The notes: generated by a model from the sequence alone, not told the origin. Counted from the stretch's first letter, positions 1 through 9,567 are shown. The stretch is DNA of 64,000 nt from Thermoanaerobacter uzonensis DSM 18761 (GCF_900129115.1 NZ_FQUR01000015.1:20535-84534); one strand, 5' to 3'. Program-made: numbers and translations.

Positions 1-658
1 TAAACCAAGGTAAAATTTCTATTATTTTATTTAAGTTTACAATGTAACTTTTTTGAATCCTAAAAAAGGCATTTTCTTTAAGCTTTTCTTCAAGGCTTTT
101 TATCGTCCCTTTATATATAAAGTTGTCATTTTTTGTTTTTACCATAACGTCTCCTTCATAGGCTTCTGCAAAAATTATTTCATCTAAATCGATAAGTTTT
201 ATTCTTCCTTTTTTTTCAACAGCTAATTTTTCTATTTTTTTGTTTTCGAGTTCTAAGGAGGGATTATATTGTTGCTTCCAGTCCGTATCTTTATAAAAGG
301 TTCTTATTTTTTCCAATGTCTTATATAACCTATGCTGACTTATTGGTTTTAAAAGATAGTCAAGGGCTCCTATTTCAAAAGCTTCTATTGCATGTATATC
401 ATAAGCGGTTACAAAAACCACATAAGGCAGTTTCCCGACAGAAGATATATGTTTTGCTACATCGGAACCGTTTATTTTTGGAATGTTTATGTCGAGAAAT
501 ACTACTTCAGGCTTTAACTCTTCTATCAATTTTAGCGCTGCAAGACCGTTGTCAGCCTCTCCTACAATTTCTATGTCTTCATACTCACTAAGAAGATATT
601 TGAGTTCATCTCGTGCAGGTGGTTCGTCGTCAATAATTAACGCTTTCAACTTCTTCAT
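1..658 (-). CDS. LytTR-family response regulator (3' end beyond window)
   Basis: Reads without a stop from ATG at 658 down to base 1, so about 219 residues are visible and the C-terminus is missing. The N-terminal receiver domain has the acidic pair (LIIDDEPP), the phospho-acceptor Asp in VVFLDINIP, and the Thr and Lys landmarks (FVTAYD, LLKPIS). A LytTR DNA-binding domain begins near residue 140 (FRIQKSYIVNLNKI). The start overlaps the 3' end of the kinase gene by 29 bases, so the two are co-transcribed and translationally coupled. Likely a transcription factor phosphorylated by the neighbouring LytS-type kinase; its targets are not in the window. Seen: the domains; inferred: the pairing. 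Confidence 0.93.
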   Translation of the reverse strand, partial: MKKLKALIIDDEPPARDELKYLLSEYEDIEIVGEADNGLAALKLIEELKPEVVFLDINIPKINGSDVAKHISSVGKLPYVVFVTAYDIHAIEAFEIGALDYLLKPISQHRLYKTLEKIRTFYKDTDWKQQYNPSLELENKKIEKLAVEKKGRIKLIDLDEIIFAEAYEGDVMVKTKNDNFIYKGTIKSLEEKLKENAFFRIQKSYIVNLNKIIEILPWF

Positions 659-2369
659 ATACATCATCCCTTTTTAAGTAAGCTTTGGGTATTTTAAAAG
701 AGACTTTTGTGCCAATGTTTTCTTCACTTTTAACTACTAGAGAACATTCTTTACAAAATATAGTAGTAAGCCTTTCATTTACATTATAAAGACCGATTCC
801 TACTCCATTGCCAAAACCTTTTCTCAAAAGATTTTGCTGGTCTTGTTGTTTTATTCCTATTCCATTGTCTTCTACACAAAAGCTAATGTAGTCTACTTCG
901 TCTTTTATTTTAATTTTGATAGTTCCCCCATCACCTTTTGGAAGGATACCGTGTTTTACCGCGTTTTCAACTATTGGCTGAAGAGTAAAAGAGGGCATAA
1001 AATAGGACAGTACACTTTCCTCAATGTCTTGTTCTATGTTTAGTTTATCTCCAAAGCGAGCTTTTTCTATATATAGGTAAGCATTGATGTTGTTTAACTC
1101 TTGCTCAATAGTAACATACTTTCCTATATTTTTTAAGTTGTGTCTAAAATATTCGCTTAAATTTATTAAAAGTTCTCTTGCTTCATCAGGTTTTGTTCTT
1201 ATAAAAGATATGACTGTATTTAAAGCATTAAACAAAAAGTGAGGATTAATTTGAGCTTGTAAAGCGTTAAGTTTTGCTTCAGCAGCTAATTTTCTTTGGT
1301 ATTCCGCATCAGCGATTTCAAGCTGATAAGATATTAAATGTCCCAATCCTTTAGCGAGTTCAATTTCTGTATTTGAGATGACATTATTTCTCGATTTACT
1401 TCCTCCTTTGTAGAGTTTTAATGTTCCTACCAATTTATCGTACTTAAAAAGAGGTACAACTACAGCAGAGGATAAAGGACAATCCTCATGGGAACATCCG
1501 ATTTCTTCTTTGGATTTAGCTATGCGGATTTTTTTAGTTTTTAAAACTGCTTTTGTTGCTTGCGTAAGTATTGGTGTACCAGGTTTATGGTGGTCTGAAG
1601 CGATACCTACATGGGCTAGAATTTTCTTTTTATCGGTTAGTGTAACAGCCGATACATTTGTGGAATTGTATATTATTTCAGCTGTTTTTTGCGCTGACTC
1701 TTCGTTTAGTCCTTTTCTTAAGTAGGGAAGAGTTTTGGATGCAATTTCAAGGGCGATCTTTGCTTGCATGGCAGAGATTTGTTCTTTTTCATCAAATACG
1801 GATTTGATTATTACCATAAATACAGCAATACCTGTTGCATTTACTATCATCATAGGTAATCCTATAATATCTACCAATTCTAAAGCTTGGGAAAAAGGCT
1901 TGGCAGTTGTTAAAATGATTAACATTTGTACAGCTTCACCTATAAATCCTGCTACAAATGCCAATTCCCAAGGGACATGTTCCCCTTTATAATATTTTCT
2001 TATAAGTCCACCAGAAAATCCTTCTAAAATGGTGGATATACCACAAGACATTGCTGTAAAACCGCCTAAAAAAAATCTGTGAACTCCTGCTATTAATCCT
2101 GCACCTAAACCTACTAAAGGGCCTCCTATTAAACCTGCTACCATTGGACCTACCACTCTTGAGTTTGCAATAGCGTCTTTTATAGGTACACCGACGTAAG
2201 TTCCTGCAATACCTATTACCCCAAAGATGACCATAGTCAAAAGAAGGTCTTTTTTTGTAACGCGGCTGTTATAGATTATTTTTTTGAAAAATTCCGCTTT
2301 AGAAAGCACAAAAGCTAGAAGAGCTATTATGCTAAACCTTTCTGCAAGTATTATCAGAAGCTCATACAT
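630..2369 (-). CDS. LytS/YehU-type sensor histidine kinase
   Basis: 579-residue membrane sensor kinase. Residues ~1-190 are a multi-helix 5TM-LYT-type membrane region (glycine-rich GLIGGPLVGLGAGLIAG). A GAF-like domain follows (~210-350, with CSHEDCPLSSAVVVPLF). Then come the His_kinase phospho-acceptor motif NPHFLFNALNTV and a HATPase domain with VENAVKHG (N box), DNGIG and GNGVGIGLYNV (G boxes). Start ATG has a GGAG ribosome site 9 bases upstream on the minus strand. It is first in an operon with the LytTR regulator. Relatives sense extracellular metabolites such as pyruvate or the state of the cell envelope; the ligand here cannot be read from sequence. Confidence 0.95.
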   Translation of the reverse strand: MYELLIILAERFSIIALLAFVLSKAEFFKKIIYNSRVTKKDLLLTMVIFGVIGIAGTYVGVPIKDAIANSRVVGPMVAGLIGGPLVGLGAGLIAGVHRFFLGGFTAMSCGISTILEGFSGGLIRKYYKGEHVPWELAFVAGFIGEAVQMLIILTTAKPFSQALELVDIIGLPMMIVNATGIAVFMVIIKSVFDEKEQISAMQAKIALEIASKTLPYLRKGLNEESAQKTAEIIYNSTNVSAVTLTDKKKILAHVGIASDHHKPGTPILTQATKAVLKTKKIRIAKSKEEIGCSHEDCPLSSAVVVPLFKYDKLVGTLKLYKGGSKSRNNVISNTEIELAKGLGHLISYQLEIADAEYQRKLAAEAKLNALQAQINPHFLFNALNTVISFIRTKPDEARELLINLSEYFRHNLKNIGKYVTIEQELNNINAYLYIEKARFGDKLNIEQDIEESVLSYFMPSFTLQPIVENAVKHGILPKGDGGTIKIKIKDEVDYISFCVEDNGIGIKQQDQQNLLRKGFGNGVGIGLYNVNERLTTIFCKECSLVVKSEENIGTKVSFKIPKAYLKRDDVYEEVESVNY

Positions 2370-2521
2370 ATTTATTCACTCCATTATCAAAAATTTTCTA
2401 AATTAGAAGGATAAAGTAATCAACATGTCGTATTATTAATATACATCTTAATTATATTTATTCTACAGAAATAACTTTTTTCCTGCAACACATATTTTCC
2501 ATATATTGCATCTTAATATTT

Positions 2522-2547
2522 GGGAACAAGTTTTATTTTTTTACGTC
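2522..2547 (+). promoter_or_regulatory. ECF-type promoter upstream of the sigma gene
   Basis: GGGAAC at 2522-2527, a 16-base AT-rich spacer, then CGTC at 2544-2547. This matches the general ECF sigma promoter architecture (GAAC-N16-CGTC, as for Bacillus SigM/SigW-like factors). It lies 28 bases before the sigma gene start, so it is the obvious candidate for positive autoregulation by the sigma factor it precedes. The assignment is by pattern only. Confidence 0.6.
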
Positions 2548-2574
2548 TAAATTAAATGAAAGGGAGGTTAGAAG

Positions 2575-3150
2575 GTGGGACAGGAGGAGTTGTTGGAAAG
2601 GGCAAAAGCTGGAGAGGTGGAGGCTTTTGAAATTCTCACAAGCGAGCATCAAAAGTACATATACAACGTGATATTAAAAATTGTTTTTGATAAGGAAGAA
2701 GCACTAGACCTCACTCAGGAGACGTTACTTAAAGCATATTTAAATATAAAAAAATTTAAAGGGAATAGCAGTTTCAGGACATGGCTTTATAGGATTGCTA
2801 TAAACTGTGCTATAGATTATTTAAGAAAAAGAAATGTGGAAAGAAGTAATTTTAGAAAGATAGAAGAATTTGAAAATGAAGTAAAAGATTTTGAAACTCC
2901 TGAAGAGGTGGTAGATAAAAAATTAACTGCAGAAATTGTAATGAAGGAAATAAACAAACTTCCTCTAGACTATAAAGTGGTTTTGATTTTAAGAGATATA
3001 GAAGGTTTAAACTATGAAGAAATATCCAAGATAATGAATTTAAACTTAGGCACTGTAAAGTCTCGCTTGTGGCGAGCAAGGAATCTGCTTAAAGAGAGAA
3101 TAAAGTCTTTGCCAGAATTTTTATCATTAGACGAAAGGAGGCAAGTATGA
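2575..3150 (+). CDS. ECF-type RNA polymerase sigma factor (SigW-like)
   Basis: 191 residues, the size of a sigma-70 family ECF factor: region 2 (DLTQETLLKAYLNIKKF, then FRTWLYRIAINCAIDYLRKR) and region 4 helix-turn-helix (LNYEEISKIMNLNLGTVKSRLWRAR). GTG start at 2575 follows the ribosome site AGGGAGG at 2561-2567. The stop codon overlaps the start of the anti-sigma gene (ATGA), which indicates coupled translation and stoichiometric production. Probably directs an envelope-stress regulon, by analogy with SigW; the stimulus is unknown. An ECF-like promoter lies just upstream. Confidence 0.95.
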   Translation: MGQEELLERAKAGEVEAFEILTSEHQKYIYNVILKIVFDKEEALDLTQETLLKAYLNIKKFKGNSSFRTWLYRIAINCAIDYLRKRNVERSNFRKIEEFENEVKDFETPEEVVDKKLTAEIVMKEINKLPLDYKVVLILRDIEGLNYEEISKIMNLNLGTVKSRLWRARNLLKERIKSLPEFLSLDERRQV

Positions 3151-4295
3151 TGGATTGCAAAAGGGCACTTCAGCTTATACACCGATATATAGATGGTGAA
3201 TTGGATGCAGCACAAAAGGAAGAATTAGAAAAGCACATAGAAAGCTGTGAAAGTTGCAGAAAAGAATATCAACTGGAGAAAAATATAATAGAAAGTTTAA
3301 AAAATACGCCTCCTTTAGAACTACCTGAAGATTTCAATAAAAAAATACACGAAAAGTTGGTTAACCAGAAAAATATTTTAGAGAAGAAAAAAGAAAGGTT
3401 AAAAAAGACGTTAACAGTAGCAGTTATTGCAGCTTCTTTCATACTTATGACAGTATTTGTAGTAAATATTTTTAAATTTGATAAATCTTCACGAATAGAA
3501 TCGAGTGCTCCTTTAAACAATATCAAAATGACTCAAAGTGCTGATTTGTCTAAAAAGGAAGGAATTAATAATGAAGGTAATATGTTTTCAATTACTGGTC
3601 AAAGAGGATTGCCAGCAGGAACTTCAAGGAAAATTACAAAAAATGCAACTGTCTCCTTAGAAGTAGAAGATGTTAACGTATGTTATGATAAAGTGTTTAA
3701 ATTGGTAAAAGAAGCAAAAGGCTTTATTGAAAGTTCCGATGAAACAGTATTTACCGATGATACCAAAAGGATAAATCTTGTTTTGAAGGTGCGGGAAGAT
3801 AAATTTGAAAGTGTGATTTCTCAGATTAAAGAATTTGGTAAAGTAACAGCTTTAAGAATAGATAGTAAAGACGTTACAGACCAGTATTATGATTTAAAAG
3901 CAAGGCTAAAAAACTTAGAAATAGAGGAACAAAAACTTCAAGACATTATGAATAAGGCTCCTACAGTCAAGGAAATGCTTGAAGTAGAATCCGAAATAAA
4001 CAGGATAAGAAGCGAAATAGAATCAATGAAAGAACAGTTAAAAGTATGGGAAAATCTTACGAGTCTAGGAACTATAAATCTTTCAATAAAAGAGGTTTCC
4101 AGGATTGAGAAATCTTCGACTCTAGGTTCTTTTAGGGAAATCGGTAGAGAGGCAAAACAAGCTTTTGTAAATAATGTAAATTTTTTAATGTTTTTTATAA
4201 AGAAGTTGATAATAATATTGGTGATAATTTTGCCTTATATTGTCCTGGTTTTAATCGGTTATAAAGTGTATATCTATATCAAAAAGAGAAGATGA
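3147..4295 (+). CDS. Anti-sigma factor: zinc-finger ZAS domain fused to DUF4349
   Basis: 382 residues. The N-terminal zf-HC2 domain carries the ZAS motif HxxxCxxC (HIESCESC, ~residues 31-38), which in RsiW-like proteins binds the sigma factor. One membrane helix spans ~90-108. The long segment after it (~150-335) resembles DUF4349: a beta-rich part with KNATVSLEV, a coiled coil (~245-310), and then a C-terminal membrane helix at ~345-375 followed by a basic KKRR tail. The protein should therefore cross the membrane twice with the DUF4349 part outside, where it may sense envelope state. It overlaps the sigma gene by 4 bases. The stop codon lies inside the first direct repeat of the inserted element downstream. 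Confidence 0.9.
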   Translation: MMDCKRALQLIHRYIDGELDAAQKEELEKHIESCESCRKEYQLEKNIIESLKNTPPLELPEDFNKKIHEKLVNQKNILEKKKERLKKTLTVAVIAASFILMTVFVVNIFKFDKSSRIESSAPLNNIKMTQSADLSKKEGINNEGNMFSITGQRGLPAGTSRKITKNATVSLEVEDVNVCYDKVFKLVKEAKGFIESSDETVFTDDTKRINLVLKVREDKFESVISQIKEFGKVTALRIDSKDVTDQYYDLKARLKNLEIEEQKLQDIMNKAPTVKEMLEVESEINRIRSEIESMKEQLKVWENLTSLGTINLSIKEVSRIEKSSTLGSFREIGREAKQAFVNNVNFLMFFIKKLIIILVIILPYIVLVLIGYKVYIYIKKRR

Positions 4296-4310
4296 CAATT
4301 TACATCTTCT
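4286..4310 (+). repeat. Direct repeat 1 (terminator hairpin) flanking inserted element A
   Basis: 25-base copy containing the self-complementary AGAAGATG-loop-CATCTTCT hairpin; an exact second copy is at 4573-4597. It includes the anti-sigma stop codon. Only the distal copy is followed by a T run, so this copy looks like the left target-site duplicate of the original terminator. Confidence 0.85.
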
Positions 4311-4572
4311 AAGCTTGTTGACAAAGTCAAAAATTTTTAAAATAGGATATTTTGCATCGTCGCTCCGATGTTTCAAAGCGACAAAACTAAACTCGACCTT
4401 CGGGTTCCGGCAGGGTAGCGGGCACATTCGACATCCCTGTCTTAGTGCCCGCCTCCGCCATCCGTGGCTACGGCCCTGCCTCCACCCTCGGTCTTGCTAA
4501 GTTTTGTTGCCGCTTTGTCACAAGTCGCGCCAATTGCAAAATATCCTATTTTCGAAAGTTTGTCTACAATCT
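4311..4572 (+). mobile_element. Palindromic non-autonomous repeat element, copy A (~262 bp)
   Basis: Non-coding insert between two exact 25-base direct repeats. Its ends are imperfect inverted repeats: TTGTTGACAAA at the left against TTGTAGACAAA (complement) at the right, followed by a perfect 18-base pair beginning AAAATAGGATATTTTGCA. A nested inverted repeat (CAAAGCGACAAAACTA against the complement of the right side) brings the flanks together around a GC-rich core that stands out from the AT-rich host. A second copy about 90% identical by eye lies at 15207-15466. No transposase is encoded, so a MITE-like element moved in trans is the simplest reading. Exact ends are uncertain by one or two bases. 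Confidence 0.75.
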
Positions 4573-4597
4573 GAGAAGATGACAATTTACATCTTCT
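4573..4597 (+). terminator. Intrinsic terminator / direct repeat 2 of element A
   Basis: Second copy of the 25-base direct repeat. Hairpin AGAAGATG / CATCTTCT is followed directly by a run of eight or more T, so this is the functional Rho-independent terminator of the sigma/anti-sigma operon, displaced ~287 bases from the stop codon by the insertion. Confidence 0.8.
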
Positions 4598-4647
4598 TTT
4601 TTTTGCGGTATATTAAAATACAAAGAAATAAAAATGGGAGTGATTTA

Positions 4648-7266
4648 ATGTCTAAATTTTTAGTAATTGACGGGAGTAGCCTCATGTACAGAGCCTATTA
4701 TGCCTTGCCAATGCTTACTACAAGTGAAGGATTACATACAAATGCCTTGTATGGCTTTACTATGATGCTTATAAAACTTATTGAAGAGGAAAAACCTGAT
4801 TACGTAGCTATAGCTTTTGACAAAAAAGCTCCTACTTTTAGACACAAAGAGTATCAAGACTATAAAGCTACAAGACAAGCGATGCCTGAAGAACTAGCAG
4901 AACAAGTAGGCCTTTTAAAAGAAATTATAGATGGCTTTAATATAAAGACTTTAGAATTAGAAGGTTACGAAGCCGATGACATCATAGGTACTATTTCAAA
5001 GTTGGCAGAGGGAAAAGGAATGGAAGTGCTTGTAGTTACAGGAGATAGGGATGCGCTTCAATTAGTTTCAGATAAAGTGAAAGTTAAGATTTCTAAAAAG
5101 GGTATAACTCAGATGGAGGAATTTGACGAAAAGGCTGTTTTAGAAAGATATGAAATAACTCCTCAGCAATTTATTGATTTAAAAGGGTTAATGGGGGATA
5201 AATCTGATAATATCCCGGGGATACCTAATATAGGAGAAAAAACAGCGATTAAACTTTTAAAAGAATTTGGCAGTGTTGAAAATTTGCTTCAAAGTCTTTC
5301 TCAACTCAAAGGTAAGATAAAGGAAAATATAGAGAATAATAAAGAATTAGCTATAATGAGTAAAAGACTTGCTACTATAAAAAGAGACATTCCTATTGAG
5401 ATAGATTTTGAGGAATATAGAGTAAAAGACTTTAATGAGGAGAAGCTTTTGGAGCTTTTTAATAAATTAGAATTCTTTAGTTTGATTGATAACATAAAGA
5501 AAAAAAATAATATAGAGATTGTAAATAATCATAAAGTTCAAAAATGGTCAAAAGTAGATATAAGAAAATTAATAACTTTATTGCAAGACAGCAGAAATAT
5601 TGCTTTTTATCCACTAATTTATGAAGGGGAAATAAAGAAAATAGCTTTTTCTTTAGGAGGGGATACTGTTTATATTGATGTTTTTCAAATAGAAGATTTA
5701 AAAGAGATTTTTGAAAAAGAAGAGTTTGAATTTACAACCCACGAAATAAAAGATTTTTTAGTTAAACTCTCTTATAAAGGAATAGAGTGTAAAAGCAAGT
5801 ACATAGATACTGCTATAATGGCTTATCTTTTAAATCCTTCTGAGTCTAACTATGATTTGGACCGCGTGCTGAAAAAATATTTAAAGGTGGATGTTCCATC
5901 TTATGAAGAGGTATTTGGCAAAGGTAGGGATAAAAAGAAGCTTGAAGAAATAGGGGAAGATATACTTGCAGATTACATTTGCAGTAGATGTGTGCATCTA
6001 TTTGATTTAAGAGAAAAGTTGATGAATTTTATTGAAGAAATGGACATGAAAAAACTTTTATTAGAAATAGAAATGCCTCTTGTAGAAGTTTTAAAATCAA
6101 TGGAAGTAACTGGCTTTACATTGGATAAAGAAGTTCTAAAAGAGCTTTCACAAAAGATAGATGATAGAATAGCAGAAATACTAGACAAAATTTATAAAGA
6201 AGCAGGATATCAATTTAATGTAAATTCCCCTAAGCAATTAAGTGAATTTTTGTTTGAAAAGTTAAATTTACCAGTAATAAAGAAAACAAAAACGGGATAT
6301 TCTACAGATTCTGAAGTTTTAGAGCAATTAGTTCCTTATAATGATGTTGTCAGTGATATAATAGAGTATAGGCAACTTACAAAACTTAAATCTACTTATA
6401 TAGACGGATTTTTGCCTCTCATGGATGAAAACAATAGAGTACATTCTAATTTTAAACAAATGGTTACTGCTACAGGCAGAATAAGCAGTACCGAGCCGAA
6501 TCTACAAAATATACCTATAAGAGAAGAGTTTGGCAGACAAATTAGAAGAGCTTTTATTCCGCGGACTAAAGATGGGTATATTGTCTCAGCTGATTATTCT
6601 CAGATTGAACTAAGGGTTTTAGCACATGTTTCGGGGGATGAGAAGCTAATAGAATCTTTTATGAATAACGAAGATATACATTTAAGGACAGCTTCGGAGG
6701 TTTTTAAAGTCCCAATGGAGGAAGTTACACCAGAAATGAGAAGAGCAGCAAAAGCCGTAAACTTTGGCATAATATATGGCATTAGCGATTATGGGCTTTC
6801 TCGAGACCTTAAAATATCAAGAAAAGAGGCAAAAGAATACATAAATAACTATTTTGAAAAATATAAAGGAGTAAAAGAGTACATTGAAAAAATAGTGCGA
6901 TTTGCAAAAGAAAATGGCTATGTGACTACAATAATGAACAGAAGAAGATATATTCCTGAGATAAACTCAAAAAATTTTACTCAAAGGTCGCAGGGTGAGA
7001 GGTTAGCAATGAATGCTCCAATACAGGGAAGTGCGGCTGATATAATAAAAATGGCAATGGTTAAGGTATACAACGATTTAAAAAAATTAAACCTTAAGTC
7101 TAAGCTTATATTACAAGTTCATGACGAGCTTGTAGTGGATACTTATAAAGATGAAGTAGAAATCGTAAAAAAGATACTCAAAAATAATATGGAAAATGTA
7201 GTACAATTAAAAGTTCCTCTTGTAGTGGAAATTGGAGTAGGGCCCAATTGGTTTTTAGCCAAGTGA
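4648..7266 (+). CDS. polA: DNA polymerase I
   Basis: 872 residues from ATG at 4648 (ribosome site GGGAG at 4636-4640). The open frame extends upstream to 4504, but that part overlaps element A and is not coding. N-terminal 5'-3' exonuclease with helix-hairpin-helix ([20 protein letters not shown]); middle exonuclease-like domain (~300-465) without the usual DEDD catalytic acids, so proofreading is probably lost, as in Taq and Bacillus stearothermophilus enzymes; C-terminal polymerase with motif A ([12 protein letters not shown]), motif B ([14 protein letters not shown]) and motif C (VHDELV). Acts in Okazaki fragment processing and repair. The next gene, coaE, starts 10 bases after the stop. 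Confidence 0.98.
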   Translation: MSKFLVIDGSSLMYRAYYALPMLTTSEGLHTNALYGFTMMLIKLIEEEKPDYVAIAFDKKAPTFRHKEYQDYKATRQAMPEELAEQVGLLKEIIDGFNIKTLELEGYEADDIIGTISKLAEGKGMEVLVVTGDRDALQLVSDKVKVKISKKGITQMEEFDEKAVLERYEITPQQFIDLKGLMGDKSDNIPGIPNIGEKTAIKLLKEFGSVENLLQSLSQLKGKIKENIENNKELAIMSKRLATIKRDIPIEIDFEEYRVKDFNEEKLLELFNKLEFFSLIDNIKKKNNIEIVNNHKVQKWSKVDIRKLITLLQDSRNIAFYPLIYEGEIKKIAFSLGGDTVYIDVFQIEDLKEIFEKEEFEFTTHEIKDFLVKLSYKGIECKSKYIDTAIMAYLLNPSESNYDLDRVLKKYLKVDVPSYEEVFGKGRDKKKLEEIGEDILADYICSRCVHLFDLREKLMNFIEEMDMKKLLLEIEMPLVEVLKSMEVTGFTLDKEVLKELSQKIDDRIAEILDKIYKEAGYQFNVNSPKQLSEFLFEKLNLPVIKKTKTGYSTDSEVLEQLVPYNDVVSDIIEYRQLTKLKSTYIDGFLPLMDENNRVHSNFKQMVTATGRISSTEPNLQNIPIREEFGRQIRRAFIPRTKDGYIVSADYSQIELRVLAHVSGDEKLIESFMNNEDIHLRTASEVFKVPMEEVTPEMRRAAKAVNFGIIYGISDYGLSRDLKISRKEAKEYINNYFEKYKGVKEYIEKIVRFAKENGYVTTIMNRRRYIPEINSKNFTQRSQGERLAMNAPIQGSAADIIKMAMVKVYNDLKKLNLKSKLILQVHDELVVDTYKDEVEIVKKILKNNMENVVQLKVPLVVEIGVGPNWFLAK

Positions 7267-7276
7267 GGTGTACAAA

Positions 7277-7873
7277 ATGCAAGTAATTGGACTTACTGGC
7301 GGTATTGCATCAGGAAAAAGCACTGTTTCTAAGCTTTTAAAGAAGATGGGTGCTATGGTTATTGATGCAGATATTGTATCGAGAGAAATAATGGTAAAAG
7401 GAACAGAAGCATATAATAAAATTGTAGAATATTTTGGAAAAGAGATTTTAAAGGAAGACGGAGAAATTGACAGAAAAAAATTGGGTAATATTGTGTTTGC
7501 TGACAGAAGGAAGCTTAAAAAATTAAATGAAATTACTCATCCTATAATAATAGAGCGGATAAAAGAAAAAATAGAAGAAGAAAGAAAAAAAAATCAGCAA
7601 AAGGCAATTGTATTAGATGCAGCTCTTTTAATTGAAATGAAACTTTATAAAATGGTAGATGAGGTTTGGCTAGTAGTAGTAGATTCAAAAACTCAAATAA
7701 AGAGGATTATGGAAAGGGATAAGCTTTCTTATAAAGACGCAATAAACCGGATAAAAAGTCAAATGCCTTTGGATGAAAAGATGAAGTACGCAGATTTTAT
7801 AATAAACAATAGCAAAGATTTTAAAGCTATGGAAAAACAAGTTACACTATTTTGGGGAAGATTTGTAACATAA
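7277..7873 (+). CDS. coaE: Dephospho-CoA kinase
   Basis: 198 residues; catalyses the last step of coenzyme A synthesis, ATP-dependent phosphorylation of dephospho-CoA. P-loop [12 protein letters not shown] at residues 4-15; the lid/helix segment [10 protein letters not shown] and the LDAALLIE strand are typical. ATG 7277 is chosen because the in-frame GTG at 7268 lies inside the likely ribosome site (GTGAGGTG). Sits directly behind polA, an arrangement common in Firmicutes. Confidence 0.95.
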   Translation: MQVIGLTGGIASGKSTVSKLLKKMGAMVIDADIVSREIMVKGTEAYNKIVEYFGKEILKEDGEIDRKKLGNIVFADRRKLKKLNEITHPIIIERIKEKIEEERKKNQQKAIVLDAALLIEMKLYKMVDEVWLVVVDSKTQIKRIMERDKLSYKDAINRIKSQMPLDEKMKYADFIINNSKDFKAMEKQVTLFWGRFVT

Positions 7874-7896
7874 ATCATAATATCGGAGGAGTTATT

Positions 7897-8457
7897 TTGA
7901 GGAAAAAAGTTGCGGTAATATTTTTGATATTAGTAGGTCTTTTATTTACTTACGAGTTAAATACTCATTATTTTTTAAAAAAAATTTATCCTCTTAAATA
8001 CCAGAATTATGTAGTTTATTACGCAAAAGAGTATGACGTAGACCCATATCTTATTTTTGCTGTAATAAAAGTAGAAAGTAATTTTAAAAGTGAGGCAATT
8101 TCTAGCAAAAATGCTATAGGATTAATGCAAATTTTACCAGATACTGGAAGATGGATTGCTAAAAAAGCAGATATAAAAAACTACAACGATGATATGCTTT
8201 TTGAGCCTAAATACAATATTCAGATGGGGACATGGTATTTAAGCTATCTTCTTAAAACTTTTAATGGAAATATACAGTTAGCTATAGCAGCTTATAACGG
8301 AGGTAGTGGAAATGTAGATGCATGGCTTAAGGATAAGAGATTTTCCAAAGATGGGAAACAGCTACATACTGTTCCTTATCCTGAGACAAATAGATATATA
8401 AAAAAAGTGTTAGCAGTTTATCAGATATATAAATTTATATATGAAACTAAAAGTTGA
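7897..8457 (+). CDS. Lytic transglycosylase (Slt-type), membrane-anchored
   Basis: 186 residues from TTG 7897 with a strong site CGGAGGAG just upstream; an in-frame ATG at 7852 would overlap coaE and lacks a ribosome site. N-terminal hydrophobic anchor (VAVIFLILVGLLFTY). SLT domain with catalytic Glu in FAVIKVESNFKSEA, then AIGLMQILPDTG and the AIAAYNGGSGNV motif. Cleaves the MurNAc-GlcNAc bond of peptidoglycan outside the membrane. Third gene of a polA-coaE-slt run. Confidence 0.93.
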   Translation: MRKKVAVIFLILVGLLFTYELNTHYFLKKIYPLKYQNYVVYYAKEYDVDPYLIFAVIKVESNFKSEAISSKNAIGLMQILPDTGRWIAKKADIKNYNDDMLFEPKYNIQMGTWYLSYLLKTFNGNIQLAIAAYNGGSGNVDAWLKDKRFSKDGKQLHTVPYPETNRYIKKVLAVYQIYKFIYETKS

Positions 8458-8483
8458 TATGAATATACAAAAAAAGTTGAAAA

Positions 8484-8494
8484 ATTGGTATAAT
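8484..8494 (+). promoter_or_regulatory. Extended -10 promoter for pncB
   Basis: TGGTATAAT with the -10 hexamer at 8489-8494 is an extended -10 element; the -35 region is weak. It lies 38 bases before the pncB start, in the only gap between slt and pncB. Confidence 0.5.
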
Positions 8495-8532
8495 AGTATC
8501 GTTAAAAAAGAAAATAAAAAGGGAGGACACAA

Positions 8533-9567
8533 ATGAAACTATTAAAGTATTTAGAAGACTTAAATGAAGTAAAAATCGAAAAAGATAGGGAGTTTTTCTC
8601 AGCTACTCATGAAGAAATAAAAAATGCATGGACTACAGATGTGTATTTTTTAAGAACCCAGGATATTTTATCATATCTTGGTGTACAAGATAAAATAGTC
8701 ACAGCAGAGATATTTCCAAGAAAAAGAGGAGTTTTTGCAGGGTTACCAGAAGTAATGAGTTTACTTAAAGACAAAAATGTGGAAGTATGGTCTTTGGAAG
8801 AAGGAGACACTTTTGAAGCTAAAGATACAGTAATGAGGATAAAAGGGCCTTATAGTGAATTTGGAATTTATGAGACGGCAATACTAGGAATTCTTGCAAG
8901 TTCTTCTGGTTGGGCAACAGCAGCAAGAGAGCTTAAAGAAGTTGCAAAAGACAAACCAATACTATGTTTTGGAGCGAGACATGTACATCCAGCTGTGGCA
9001 CCTGTGATGGAAAGGGCGGCACTCGTTGGAGGGGCAGATGATGCGAGTTGTGTTTTAGGGGCAAAATTAATGGGGAAAGACCCTAGAGGGACAGTGCCTC
9101 ATGCTGCATTTTTGATTGCAGGAGATACATTAGAAGTGGCAAAAGCTTACAGAGATATAACTCCACCTGATGAGAAGATAACCATTTTAGTTGATACTTT
9201 TAAAGACGAAGTGGAAGAGGCGTTGAGGGTTGCTGAATTTTTAGGGGATAGGTTATACGGAATAAGACTTGATACTCCATCAGAAAGAGGAGGAGTTACA
9301 CCTAGTTTAGTGTATGAACTAAGGCAGAGATTAAATCAAAAAGGATTTACAAATGTAAAAATTATAGTTTCTGGAGGTTTGAATCCGGAAAGAATTGCAG
9401 AACTTTCTGAAAGTGGGGCAGATGCTTTTGGAGTAGGAAGTTACATATCTGATGCTCAGCCTATTGACATGACAATGGATATAAAAGAAGTAGAAGGAGT
9501 ACCTATTGCTAAAAGAGGGAGAATTCCTGGTATTATAGAAAATAAAAAGCTGAAAAAGATAAAATAG
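8533..9567 (+). CDS. pncB: Nicotinate phosphoribosyltransferase (short form)
   Basis: 344 residues. Converts nicotinate and PRPP to nicotinate mononucleotide, first step of the Preiss-Handler NAD salvage route; nadD at 45 kb supplies the next step. Features include GARHVHPAVAPVMERAA, the DPRGTVPHA segment, the IRLDTPSERGG motif and the phosphate-binding IIVSGGLNPERIAEL and GVGSYI strands of the type II phosphoribosyltransferase barrel. The length matches the short archaeal/clostridial form rather than the ~480-residue PncB. Ribosome site GGGAGG at 8521-8526. Confidence 0.93.
   Translation: MKLLKYLEDLNEVKIEKDREFFSATHEEIKNAWTTDVYFLRTQDILSYLGVQDKIVTAEIFPRKRGVFAGLPEVMSLLKDKNVEVWSLEEGDTFEAKDTVMRIKGPYSEFGIYETAILGILASSSGWATAARELKEVAKDKPILCFGARHVHPAVAPVMERAALVGGADDASCVLGAKLMGKDPRGTVPHAAFLIAGDTLEVAKAYRDITPPDEKITILVDTFKDEVEEALRVAEFLGDRLYGIRLDTPSERGGVTPSLVYELRQRLNQKGFTNVKIIVSGGLNPERIAELSESGADAFGVGSYISDAQPIDMTMDIKEVEGVPIAKRGRIPGIIENKKLKKIK

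Noticed and set aside
4315..4500. 61-residue open frame inside repeat element A, and a similar 68-residue frame at 15263-15469 in copy B
   Set aside because: The two frames do not encode the same protein although the DNA is about 90% identical; no ribosome site; the palindromic non-coding character explains the sequence.
4504..4647. 48-residue N-terminal extension of DNA polymerase I
   Set aside because: It overlaps element A and the operon terminator; ATG 4648 has a ribosome site and gives the normal [11 protein letters not shown] start.
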